Positions 34,570 to 43,354 of a stretch of DNA of 64,000 bases are shown one piece after another. Origin of the DNA: Kistimonas asteriae. GTDB taxonomy: Bacteria; Pseudomonadota; Gammaproteobacteria; Pseudomonadales; Endozoicomonadaceae. Both the position numbers and the translations under genes were made by a program. The stretch is taken from contig NZ_JAEVHF010000014.1 in the NCBI RefSeq assembly GCF_018263925.1, positions 1-64,000 of the forward strand. The letters run 5' to 3'. Position 1 is the stretch's first letter; every line of letters begins with the position of its first letter. A model generated the notes under the pieces. The model ran no database searches, had not been told where the DNA came from, and saw nothing but the letters and a program-made list of their open reading frames with translations.

Positions 34570-35169
34570 TTAAATCATCGCAGCGATTTGTCCTCTGGCA
34601 TTCTGCAAGGCTTCATCCTTACTATCACCGCCCATGCTTAAACCTTCCGCATAAACGAACTGCACATCCGTGAGCCCAAGAAAACCGAGGAACAAACGCA
34701 CATAGTCTGTCTGGGTATCCTTTGGCGTTCCCTGATACAAGCCCCCACGAGCGGCGACAACCCTGACTTTCGTCGCGCTGTCCAACAGGCCAACCGGACC
34801 CGTTTCAGTATATTTGAAAGTCACGCCAGCCCGTGCAATGTGATCAAACCAGGCTTTCAGGGTCGACGGCACGCTGAAGTTATACATCGGCAACCCAATA
34901 ACCAACGTGTCAGCCTGGCGGACTTCTTCAATCAACTGATCCGAGTAAGCCACAACAACATCCTGTTCCGGCGTCCGCTGCTCAGGCGCTGCCAGAAACG
35001 CACCGAAGCGGAAACCATCCAGATGGGGCACAGGCTCCACCGAAAAATCCCGAGTCACCACGTCGCCCTCTGGGTGACGGGCCTGCCATTCACTGACAAA
35101 GTGATCAGCCAGCTGAGTGGACTGGGAATCCTGACCAAAAATCCCGGCATTAATCTGCAGCAGTTTCAT
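34570..35169 (-). CDS. azoR: FMN-dependent NADH-azoreductase / NADH:quinone oxidoreductase
   Basis: A 199-residue flavodoxin-like enzyme reducing quinones and azo compounds with NADH. Markers are the start LLQINAGIFGQDSQSTQLAD, the FMN-binding IGLPMYNFSVPSTLKAWFD near residues 93-112 and VVAARGGLYQG. Length is normal. It is divergent-free, followed by a strong terminator, and upstream of a LysR gene on the same strand. A decayed second copy lies at 33275. Confidence 0.92.
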   Translation of the reverse strand: MKLLQINAGIFGQDSQSTQLADHFVSEWQARHPEGDVVTRDFSVEPVPHLDGFRFGAFLAAPEQRTPEQDVVVAYSDQLIEEVRQADTLVIGLPMYNFSVPSTLKAWFDHIARAGVTFKYTETGPVGLLDSATKVRVVAARGGLYQGTPKDTQTDYVRLFLGFLGLTDVQFVYAEGLSMGGDSKDEALQNARGQIAAMI

Positions 35170-35305
35170 CGTTGTAATAGCTCCCTGAACGGTTCATTGG
35201 GTCGTCTTGAATCTCACACTGCCTATTATCTATCGTTTTTTTCTATTTAAAATCACACAATATCTGATAAAACCTTCGACAAATTCGAAACCAATAACCA
35301 TCACA

Positions 35306-36238
35306 TCAACTCACCGCCAGTGCCAGACCATCCGCTACCTGCAGCAACTGCGCCCGCAGCCACTCCAACCCCTTGTCGCCAGCCTGCACGGGATGCCAGG
35401 CAAGCATATGGCGAAACCAGGGAGGATTGTCCGGTAAAGTATGAACATGAAAACCATAGTATTGGGCAAAATAGCGTGCAACGGCGGTCGGCAAGGCAAC
35501 CAGCCAGTCGCCGGTCTGCAACAGCGGAGGCACGGCGATAAACCCCGGTACGCGAATACCAACATTACGCTCAATACCTCGCTGCCGACACCAGTCGTCC
35601 ATGATGACCTGACTGTGCCCCCAGGGGGATGGGTAAATAAATGCCCTTTCCTGGAGCGTATCCAGGGGCAGTTCATCCTCCGCATTCACCAGTGGGCTGG
35701 CAGACAGGATTTCCAACTGCTCCGTCAGAAAGGGACAACTGGACAATTTATCCGACAAATGCACCGGCTGCTCAAAACCGATAACCAGGTCCACATGCTG
35801 CCGCTCCAGTTCGTGCTCATAATCACTCGCCGACATTTCTGACACATCCAACCGAACACCGGGCGCCACCGCAGCCAGCCGAATCAGCAGAGCCGGCAGG
35901 ATGATCAGTTCAAAGTAACTGCCCGCGGCGATCCGGAATACCCGCTGACTGGTTTCAGGATCGAAATCAGGTTCCCGCTCCAGGCTCTGCTCCAGCAGCT
36001 GCATGGAATCGCGGATCTGCTGCGCCATGGCCTGGGCCCGTGGCGTCGGCAACATGCCACTGCGGGTTGAGACAAATAACGGATCCCCCAGTCCTTCCCG
36101 GAGCCTGGCCAGTGAATGACTGATAGTTGACTGCGACAGGTGCAGCTGCCGCGCGACCCGGCTGACACTGCGCTCACGCATCAGCAGGTCAAAAATCCGC
36201 AGCAGGTTGAGGTCAAAGCGATGAAACAGGGAAGTCAT
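35306..36238 (-). CDS. LysR-family transcriptional regulator
   Basis: A 310-residue LysR regulator: N-terminal winged HTH (FDLNLLRIFDLLMRERSVSR, QLHLSQSTISHSLARLRE) followed by a type 2 periplasmic-binding-like effector domain. ATG 36238 matches the family opening; the longer frame to 36286 does not. The divergent EamA exporter starts 122 bases away, so it is the probable target; the azoR gene behind it may be another. Confidence 0.92.
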   Translation of the reverse strand: MTSLFHRFDLNLLRIFDLLMRERSVSRVARQLHLSQSTISHSLARLREGLGDPLFVSTRSGMLPTPRAQAMAQQIRDSMQLLEQSLEREPDFDPETSQRVFRIAAGSYFELIILPALLIRLAAVAPGVRLDVSEMSASDYEHELERQHVDLVIGFEQPVHLSDKLSSCPFLTEQLEILSASPLVNAEDELPLDTLQERAFIYPSPWGHSQVIMDDWCRQRGIERNVGIRVPGFIAVPPLLQTGDWLVALPTAVARYFAQYYGFHVHTLPDNPPWFRHMLAWHPVQAGDKGLEWLRAQLLQVADGLALAVS

Positions 36239-36360
36239 GACGGAAACATCTCGGGCAAACACAGCTATCGAAATCAAGCATATCACAATGCTGAGTATTC
36301 ATTTTATTCATTTCTATGGGCGCACTATCATCGCGCGCAGAATGCATCTGGATAAAAGTT

Positions 36361-37245
36361 ATGTTTAAGAATCTGCTGTTTTTGCTTGGTATTGGCATGA
36401 TCTGGGGCTCACAGTTCCTGTTCCAACAGATGGCTGTGGCTGACCTGCCTGCGGTCTGGGTTGGTGCTGGCCGGGCGCTGGTCGGCTGCGTGACCCTGCT
36501 GCTGGTCTGCCGCCTGCTCAATATCAAAAGCGAAAAAAACAACTGGAAAATGTATCACCTGGTGGGCTTCCTGGAAGCAACCCTGCCCTTTGTGCTCGTG
36601 GCCTGGGGACAGCAATACATGGATACGGCTGTCGCTGCCATCCTGATGGGTACCATCCCGTTCTTTACCATTTTACTGGCGCCGCTGCTGGTTGCCGGCG
36701 CCCGTATAACGGTGACCGGTATCACCAGTGTAATTGTTGGATTTGCCGGCCTGTTACTGCTGTTTTACCCGCAGCTGATGGCAGGTAGCAGTAATGGGTC
36801 ATTGGTCGGTGCACTGGCCATCATCGGCGCCTCCGGCAGTTTCGCGATTGCATTGCTGATGCTCAAGCGTATTGAAGGCAGCCATCCCCTGATGGTGGCG
36901 CGAAACGTACTGTTGGCCGCCTCATCACAACTATTGGTCATTGCCAGCATCATGGTGCCACCTACCACCCTGTCACCCAGCGCTGACAGCCTGACTGCAG
37001 TGGTTTACCTGGGACTGATGTGTGCAGGTGTCGTTTACTTCCTGTACATGGTACTGATTCAGCGGGCCGGGCCGGTCTTCGCCTCCTTCAGCAACTACCT
37101 GGTCCCGTTGTTTGGCGTACTGCTGGGTGCAACCATTAATAACGAGATATTGCCGGGTACAACCTGGATCGCGTTGACCGTCATTCTGTCCGCTGTCGCG
37201 ATCAATCAGTTCTTCAGCAGCAAACTGGAGCACGCTAAAGTCTGA
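36361..37245 (+). CDS. EamA/DMT-family metabolite exporter
   Basis: A 294-residue membrane protein with ten predicted helices in two EamA repeats, opening LLFLLGIGMIWGSQFLFQQM and ending in a basic tail. Such transporters export amino acids or other small metabolites. ATG 36361 is preferred; the 45-base upstream extension is not family-like. Paired divergently with the LysR gene, which likely controls it. Confidence 0.9.
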   Translation: MFKNLLFLLGIGMIWGSQFLFQQMAVADLPAVWVGAGRALVGCVTLLLVCRLLNIKSEKNNWKMYHLVGFLEATLPFVLVAWGQQYMDTAVAAILMGTIPFFTILLAPLLVAGARITVTGITSVIVGFAGLLLLFYPQLMAGSSNGSLVGALAIIGASGSFAIALLMLKRIEGSHPLMVARNVLLAASSQLLVIASIMVPPTTLSPSADSLTAVVYLGLMCAGVVYFLYMVLIQRAGPVFASFSNYLVPLFGVLLGATINNEILPGTTWIALTVILSAVAINQFFSSKLEHAKV

Positions 37246-37259
37246 TAACAACTGGAAAC

Positions 37260-37343
37260 AACGCTGACACAATAAAACTTGATGGGCTCGAATAGAGGTT
37301 TTTATACTGAGCGCACTTAAGGAAAACAATTGTTGTCAGCGTT
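37260..37343 (+). repeat. 10-bp inverted repeat after the exporter gene
   Basis: AACGCTGACA at 37260-37269 and TGTCAGCGTT at 37334-37343 are exact inverted copies enclosing about 64 bases with a GAGGTTTTTAT run. It may be a long-loop terminator or a small mobile-repeat (MITE-like) remnant. Confidence 0.4.
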
Positions 37344-37423
37344 ATATACCAAAGGGTAAGTAACTTTCTCTATACCCACATAGATGAATCATACTCGAAA
37401 GCATGCTTTATCAACCTGATGTT

Positions 37424-38368
37424 TTAATTAGACTTCCAATAAATAGGAACCGATAACGCAACCTGCATTGATTCCGATAACGCTTTACGAACAGGCATAC
37501 GATAACTGGTGTACTGTTCATAACTTTCACCTGACTGCGACTCATCGACAATATCATTCTCTGACCCACTGACGGGGGCTATGACAGATACCTCGCCCTT
37601 ATCACCTGGAGTAGCTCCATCATCCTGACGTGACAGGTTATACTCATCACCAAACTGTTCCACAAATATTTTTTCAAGCGCCAAACGCTCATCTTCAAAA
37701 GCAAAAGTCTCTACTAAACCTGGCGTCAAGCCCTGCATTGTAGGGCGAATCATTGTCTCCAAATAACACACCGATAACTCTATATAGTTACAAAGATATT
37801 CTTTCAAATTCTCTGGAATACGAGGATTTCTTCTTATTGAAGCAAGATTGTCCATGAGGTTGAGTATTTGCCTATCGGTTGATTCCAGACATGCCTCAAC
37901 ATCAATGCCTGCAACACTATCCATATCCATGGCTGCCAATTTTAAGATTGCACACCGAAACTCCTGGCGTTCGAGCATACATGGCCGTATTTTTTCATAG
38001 TTTTCTTTGTTTCTTTCGAATCGCTTTCGTGGTGCAATATTCAAATCGCTCGGCCTGCGCATTGGACGCCTTCTTTTGAGAACAGGAGACTGATCCTTCA
38101 GCCCTTCAATATTTGAAAATTGTTTCACCATCGTTTTCACATGACCTGATATAGGTCTTTCTCTCAAAGGAATACCTGGAGTAAAACCTGCTTCGCTTGA
38201 TAATGGCTGCGAAGTCGCTTTGTGTTCTGCTAATTGTTTGAATAACAATTTCGCCGCAGGCGCAGAAGGCTTTACAGGTGATCCTTTTGATTTTCTCCTT
38301 CGCTGCTTATTAATGCCATCATGATGTGACAATGAATGCCTATGCCTTATTGTGCATTCGAACTTCAT
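37424..38368 (-). CDS. Hypothetical protein with basic NLS-like segments, 314 residues
   Basis: Start ATG 38368 has an excellent GGGGGATAGG ribosome site; the frame to 38407 is longer by 13 residues. The N-terminal third is strongly basic (KQRRRKSKGSPVKPS and LKRRRPMRRPSDLNIAPRKR), then a helical Cys-containing middle and an acidic C-terminus (SGSENDIVDESQSGESYEQY). No family recognised. The basic clusters resemble eukaryotic nuclear-localisation signals, but that is only a pattern. The AT-rich base use and lone position resemble those of the other effector candidates. Confidence 0.6.
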   Translation of the reverse strand: MKFECTIRHRHSLSHHDGINKQRRRKSKGSPVKPSAPAAKLLFKQLAEHKATSQPLSSEAGFTPGIPLRERPISGHVKTMVKQFSNIEGLKDQSPVLKRRRPMRRPSDLNIAPRKRFERNKENYEKIRPCMLERQEFRCAILKLAAMDMDSVAGIDVEACLESTDRQILNLMDNLASIRRNPRIPENLKEYLCNYIELSVCYLETMIRPTMQGLTPGLVETFAFEDERLALEKIFVEQFGDEYNLSRQDDGATPGDKGEVSVIAPVSGSENDIVDESQSGESYEQYTSYRMPVRKALSESMQVALSVPIYWKSN

Positions 38369-38520
38369 CCTATCCCCCAATATGTTTACGGTAATATTTA
38401 ATGGCATTAAAAGCTGCCAAAAAAAGTTGCACTAAAATAACCTAAAAACATTACCTAGACAGCCCAGGAACAGAAATAGTTCATAACAATACAATCAGGT
38501 TAATACTATGCGTTAGGAAG

Positions 38521-38569
38521 AATGTACAATGCCCCGATGATTTTTAATATCATCGGGGCATTGTACATT
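38521..38569 (-). terminator. Perfect 21-bp hairpin after dps
   Basis: AATGTACAATGCCCCGATGAT and its exact complement pair over 21 bases around a 7-base TTTTAAT loop, 17 bases past the dps stop. No T run follows, but the exceptional stem would halt polymerase or protect the dps mRNA 3' end. Confidence 0.65.
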
Positions 38570-38585
38570 AAAACGACAATAAGGG

Positions 38586-39056
38586 TTACTGAAGGTAAGC
38601 ATTCAGCATCCACAGGAGTTTTTCCTGCTCACGAATGTAGTCAGACATTAACGCCACCGTCCCTTCATCACCGGCATCGCTCGCCAGTGCCATAATTTCA
38701 CGCTGTTTGACCAATATCTTGCTGAAGCTGTCCACCAGGTTGCCGACACAGGCCTTGCCTTCGGTCACATTCGTATGTTCGGCAATCTCACTGTGCTCCA
38801 GGTAGCCACTGAAACAATGTTCCGGCGTATGCCCCAGGGTCACAATGCGCTCTGCAAGTTCGTCCACCTTGTTCTGAAGGTCGGTATAAATCTCTTCAAA
38901 CTTCTGATGCAGCTGGAAAAAACTACCACCACGGATATTCCAGTGGTAACCCCGGCTGTTCATATACAGCACCTGGTAGCTGGCCAGGAGACGGTTCAGC
39001 TGTTCAGCAATGGCGGCACTATGGTTAAGTTCAAGACCAATCAGGTTCTTGTTCAT
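38586..39056 (-). CDS. dps: Dps family DNA-protecting ferritin-like protein
   Basis: A 156-residue Dps. The ferroxidase-site residues are visible: His in RGYHWNIRGGSFFQLHQKFE plus the following Glu and DLQNKVDELAERI. Dps dodecamers store iron oxidised with peroxide and shield DNA in stress and stationary phase. The tail is short, so DNA binding may be weak. Divergent from rnz across 187 bases. Confidence 0.93.
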   Translation of the reverse strand: MNKNLIGLELNHSAAIAEQLNRLLASYQVLYMNSRGYHWNIRGGSFFQLHQKFEEIYTDLQNKVDELAERIVTLGHTPEHCFSGYLEHSEIAEHTNVTEGKACVGNLVDSFSKILVKQREIMALASDAGDEGTVALMSDYIREQEKLLWMLNAYLQ

Positions 39057-39243
39057 GGTTGCGTTCCTCTTTCATCAATCGATTTGCTGAGATGAAAGAT
39101 ATGCCTGATGAAACGTTGCCGCTAATTAATTAATGTTAATCTGTTGATACACTCTCACTATCACAAGCGCAAGGTTGATTATCTTCACCTCCTTAAACGG
39201 GTAACATAGTCACGGTCACACAATTCTGGATAACCGAACCCTC

Positions 39244-40236
39244 ATGGAACTAACATTCCTGGGCACCTCTGCCGGCGTACCCACCCGACACCGTAATGTC
39301 ACAGCACTGGCCCTGCAGCCTGAACAGGTGCGCCCATGGATTCTGGTTGATTGCGGTGAAGGCACTCAGCATCGCTTACTGCGATGCCCACTCTCGGTGG
39401 CTAAACTCGGCCTTATCCTGATCACGCACCTACATGGTGATCATTGTTATGGCCTGCCCGGTCTTCTGGCCAGCCGCGCCATGACAACACTCGCTCGCGA
39501 ACATCAATCACTGACACTGATCGGCCCAAAAGGCCTGAAGGCCATGCTTGAAGCCATCATGCATTACTCGCAGCTGTCACTGAATTTCCCCCTGGAGATT
39601 ATTGAGTTGCCCGATCATGGGGGTGAGTATCACTGGCACAACCATGGGATTAAGGCCATTCCCCTGAAGCACAATATCACCAGCTTTGCCTATTGCATCC
39701 GTGAACCAGCATTCCCGGGACCGTTTGATAAATCACTGACAATGGCTGACGGTATTCCGGAAGGGCCACTCTATGGCCGCTTAAAAAACAGGGAAACGCT
39801 GACACTTGACGATGGCCGCACCGTGTCCGGCGCCACTTACTGCCTGCCCGACACACCCGGCCGAACCATCATTATTGGCGGAGACAACGAAGAACCGAAG
39901 TTACTGCAACCGTATCTGCAGGATTGCGATCTCCTGGTTCACGAAGCGACGTACACAGAAACTGTCTATCAACAGCTAGCCATCAACGTGCAACACAGTA
40001 CTGCCGCACAGGTGGCGCAAACCTGTTCGGACACACCAATTCCTAACCTCATCCTGACGCATTTCAGCCCCCGTTACCAAACCATAAAAGGGAGTTCAGC
40101 CAACAGCCGATCCCTTGACGAAGTAGAACAGGAAGCGAGACATTTTTTTACCGGCATGCTATTTCTTGCCAACGATTTCGATACGTTTCTGTTGGGACGG
40201 ACAAAAAAACTGTCCTTATGTAAGCCACAACGATAA
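39244..40236 (+). CDS. rnz: Ribonuclease Z (tRNase Z / RNase BN)
   Basis: A 330-residue metallo-beta-lactamase-fold nuclease that trims tRNA 3' trailers. Start MELTFLGTSAGVPTRHRNVT, metal ligands ITHLHGDHCYGLPGLL (about residues 60-75), then IIIGGDNEEP and DLLVHEATYTE and the C-terminal ILTHFSPRY. Normal length. ATG 39244 directly begins the conserved strand. Confidence 0.93.
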   Translation: MELTFLGTSAGVPTRHRNVTALALQPEQVRPWILVDCGEGTQHRLLRCPLSVAKLGLILITHLHGDHCYGLPGLLASRAMTTLAREHQSLTLIGPKGLKAMLEAIMHYSQLSLNFPLEIIELPDHGGEYHWHNHGIKAIPLKHNITSFAYCIREPAFPGPFDKSLTMADGIPEGPLYGRLKNRETLTLDDGRTVSGATYCLPDTPGRTIIIGGDNEEPKLLQPYLQDCDLLVHEATYTETVYQQLAINVQHSTAAQVAQTCSDTPIPNLILTHFSPRYQTIKGSSANSRSLDEVEQEARHFFTGMLFLANDFDTFLLGRTKKLSLCKPQR

Positions 40237-40344
40237 AGACATTCATTATGTGGGGATAATAAGCCTTACTCAGCCTGTCAACGTTGTCAGAACTTACAAT
40301 GCCCCCATGCTGTCATAATTCCTGTATTAGAACAGGTAGAGAGC

Positions 40345-42402
40345 ATGGCTATGGAGCTCATTGGACCACACTCAAGCATCCCGACCCGCAAACGTCCCGC
40401 CGATTCGAAGCAGGACCAAACGCCACGTCCCAGAAAATCGCCAAGACTCTTAGCCCGTAAGCGTCAGACCGATTCACATCAGGCCGAGACGATACGCCCT
40501 GAAAAAGCGGCAAGACTCTCTTCAACAGCATCCACCGGATTATTTGCGCCAGATACGTCATCACGGGCACGCAAAATCACAACAGTTGAATACAAAACCC
40601 CACCAAAGTGGACAATGCCGGATCTGAACAATACGCTGGACGAACTGAAAACAATGGCCAGCGAGGCCGCAACACTGGATGAAGAGCTGCACAAACATCA
40701 GGCAAGCTTCAAAAAAGATCTGGACGATTTCGTAACAGTGTCTGCTGAACCACTTCAGAAAAAACTTCTGAAACAGTCCAGGAAACCAAGTGGATGGTTG
40801 AAGCCTTTTTGGGATGAAATGTATCTCAAAGCAAGGAATGCGACACCCATCAATGTCAGCTTTGCCGTCGAATTCGATAAAAGCGCATGGCTTGAAAAAC
40901 CATCCCATGAACAATTGGCAGACGTTATCCTTGCTGTTTCTGAACACTACGACCAACTGCAGGCAGGAACTCTGCCGCAGGACACATACACAACACGCGA
41001 CAAAGAACAACATCCAGTTTGCATGGATCAGGTTCTCAGGTTATTCAATAACCGTAAACCCAAACAGGAGAAGGATATCCTGAAACCTTGCGCAGAAGAG
41101 GAAGATACAAGCAATAAAGAACAATCTATCCTCGTGCTATCCGGTGGACATATGCACACCCTGCAAATTGCTGACAAAAACGGTCATCGAATCGAACGCT
41201 CACACCTTGCCAAACTGTTAGCCTTTCTGCAGACAAAGAAAAGCACTCGGTCAGCAGTTGACCTGACGCCACTGACCGCTGTCGATCGAGACCTATGCGC
41301 CACGCTTCAGACGCAGCTTCTTCATGACAGCGGCAAGAATGCTCGCCTCATGCAACAGGTCGACAGCGCCTTCTGCTGCGTATGTCTTGACAGGGATCAG
41401 GCTATCGATGCTCAAGATGTCAATCCTGATTCTACCGCCCGCCAGTTTCTGGCCGGCAATGGTAACGATCGATGGTTTGATAAAACAGTGCAGATTGTTA
41501 TGCAAGCCGACGGCAAAATCGGCGCCACCCTGGAACACACACCGGCCGATGCCGACGCCTATCTCCCTATTTTCAAGCGCATCAACGACAACTTCAGTGC
41601 CGAACCATCGACTGAAGGCAACCTGACACCCACACCCAAAAAGCTGGACTGGGATATTAATCCATCACTCAAAGAATTCATTCAAACGCAGCGCTCACAC
41701 TTTAAGAACGCTATCAAAGCAACCCATTTAAAGGAAATAGAGATCCCTGACATTGGACGCGCCACGCTCAGGGGTAAACACAATATCAGTCCGGATTCTT
41801 TTTATCAGGTAGCCTTCCAGGTAGCAGCTTGGCGCACCTGGGAATCCATGGTACCCACCTATGAATCCGTCGCCATGCGCCATCTTCATTTGGGCCGTAC
41901 AGAATGCCTTCGTAGCTGGTCCGCCGAAGCGATAGCACTGGCTAAGGGATTACAAGACCCTCAAACAACAGACAAACAAAAACAAGCACTCCTAATACAG
42001 GCAGCTGAGAGACACAGCAAAAAAATCAAAGACTGCAAGGCTGGTAAAGGTATTGTCCGACACCTGTTTGCCCTCAAGAAGACCTGGGAAAAATTTGGTC
42101 CGAAACTCGGTATACCTGAAAAGCCCCGACTGTTTGAAAACCCCTTGTTCAAGGCGTTAATCAATACCAATACACTGTCAACGTCCTGCGTGGTGTCTCC
42201 AGCTGTTCGGCGCTTCCTGTTTGGGCCCGTCGAAGACGATGGACTCGGAATCGCTTACTACCCCAATGATCAAGAGTTTCGAATGACGATCAGTTACAAC
42301 GGGAAAAACGAGGAGAAGGCTACAGCATTCGAACTCGCTTTCAAGCAGGTCGTTGATAAGCTAACAGCGCTGCTTTCCATCCCCAAAAGCGATTCATCAT
42401 AA
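40345..42402 (+). CDS. Carnitine/choline O-acyltransferase family protein, eukaryote-like
   Basis: A 685-residue protein that aligns by motif order with eukaryotic carnitine acetyl/palmitoyltransferases, which move acyl groups between CoA and carnitine. Blocks: WLKPFWDEMYLKAR (151-164), DRWFDKTVQIV (375-385), the catalytic His in LEHTPADAD (H398), PKKLDWDINPSLKEFI (431-446), NISPDSFYQVAFQVAAW (480-496), TYESVAMRHLHLGRTECLRS (505-524), the STS motif (612-614) and FLFGPVEDDGLGIAYYP (624-640). The first 90 residues are extra, basic and contain a tandem duplication of about 23 residues. No mitochondrial or secretion signal. Bacterial homologues are scarce; a host-directed or metabolic role is inferred. 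Confidence 0.88.
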   Translation: MAMELIGPHSSIPTRKRPADSKQDQTPRPRKSPRLLARKRQTDSHQAETIRPEKAARLSSTASTGLFAPDTSSRARKITTVEYKTPPKWTMPDLNNTLDELKTMASEAATLDEELHKHQASFKKDLDDFVTVSAEPLQKKLLKQSRKPSGWLKPFWDEMYLKARNATPINVSFAVEFDKSAWLEKPSHEQLADVILAVSEHYDQLQAGTLPQDTYTTRDKEQHPVCMDQVLRLFNNRKPKQEKDILKPCAEEEDTSNKEQSILVLSGGHMHTLQIADKNGHRIERSHLAKLLAFLQTKKSTRSAVDLTPLTAVDRDLCATLQTQLLHDSGKNARLMQQVDSAFCCVCLDRDQAIDAQDVNPDSTARQFLAGNGNDRWFDKTVQIVMQADGKIGATLEHTPADADAYLPIFKRINDNFSAEPSTEGNLTPTPKKLDWDINPSLKEFIQTQRSHFKNAIKATHLKEIEIPDIGRATLRGKHNISPDSFYQVAFQVAAWRTWESMVPTYESVAMRHLHLGRTECLRSWSAEAIALAKGLQDPQTTDKQKQALLIQAAERHSKKIKDCKAGKGIVRHLFALKKTWEKFGPKLGIPEKPRLFENPLFKALINTNTLSTSCVVSPAVRRFLFGPVEDDGLGIAYYPNDQEFRMTISYNGKNEEKATAFELAFKQVVDKLTALLSIPKSDSS

Positions 42403-42750
42403 TCTGCGCACTTACTTAACAGGCAATACAACCTCACTGGCCACTGGTGTTTTTCATTCAAAACCTTATAATTTCGCGGCTGGAAACGCCCTGCCCGAAG
42501 ACACTTAAACCATGGCAGTGTGAACCGCGACATCCATAAGTATATAACCAAATATGCTTTACAAGATAACCAACCGCTATTGTATGGAATAACGCCCTGC
42601 CGGATAATAGGCCGCCTCAGGCGCGGGTCGCCATATAATAAAGTGCGCTGTTACCAGGAGCCGCGTCGTTAGTTACTACGACGCAAAGGTAAACAGCGCT
42701 TGTCGCAGCCCGGTGTGATACCGGCTGCCTTGCAGCTATCGGTGAGAGTC
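42403..42750 (+). promoter_or_regulatory. Upstream region of the rnf operon
   Basis: About 350 bases without a gene. Near 42663-42684 GCGTCGT...ACGACGC forms a 7-bp hairpin, and GCCCGGTGTGATACCGGC at 42707-42724 forms another just before rnfA. These could be leader structures of the rnf mRNA. No clear operator identified. Confidence 0.4.
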
Positions 42751-43347
42751 ATGACCGAAACCCTGACCCAGCTGGCGCTGATCCTGTTGAGCGCAATACT
42801 GGTCAATAATTTTGTCCTTGTGCAGTTTCTCGGGCTTTGTCCGTTTATGGGGGTTTCCAACAAGCTGGAAACGGCCATGGGCATGTCGATGGCCACCACC
42901 TTTGTGCTGACCCTCGCGTCCATCTGCAGTTACATCACCTACGAATACATCCTGATCCCGCTGGGTCTGGAGTTTCTGAAAACCCTGTCGTTCATTCTGG
43001 TCATTGCCGTTGTCGTGCAATTTACCGAAATGGTGGTGCGAAAGGTCAGTCCGCTCCTCTACCGGGTCCTGGGCGTGTTCCTGCCGTTGATCACCAGTAA
43101 CTGTGCAGTACTCGGCGTTGCCCTGCTGAACAGCAACCGTATGCACAGCAGCTTTGTGGACTCTGCCACCTACGGTTTCGGCGCGGCCATCGGCTTTTCG
43201 CTGGTACTGGTCCTGTTTGCCGCCATGCGTGAACGGATCGCGGTCGCCGACGTGCCGATTCCCTTTCGCGGCGCGGCCATCGGCATGATTACCGCCGGTC
43301 TGATGTCCCTGGCCTTCATGGGCTTTACCGGCCTGATCAAGCTGTAA
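42751..43347 (+). CDS. rnfA: RnfA (RsxA), membrane subunit of the Rnf complex
   Basis: A 198-residue protein with six predicted helices, opening [20 protein letters not shown] and [20 protein letters not shown]. RnfA and RnfE are homologous antiparallel partners that hold an iron-sulfur cluster in the membrane. Rnf couples ferredoxin oxidation and NAD reduction (or the reverse) to ion movement and in E. coli (Rsx) keeps SoxR reduced. Seven bases precede rnfB. Confidence 0.94.
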   Translation: MTETLTQLALILLSAILVNNFVLVQFLGLCPFMGVSNKLETAMGMSMATTFVLTLASICSYITYEYILIPLGLEFLKTLSFILVIAVVVQFTEMVVRKVSPLLYRVLGVFLPLITSNCAVLGVALLNSNRMHSSFVDSATYGFGAAIGFSLVLVLFAAMRERIAVADVPIPFRGAAIGMITAGLMSLAFMGFTGLIKL

Positions 43348-43354
43348 GGGGGCA

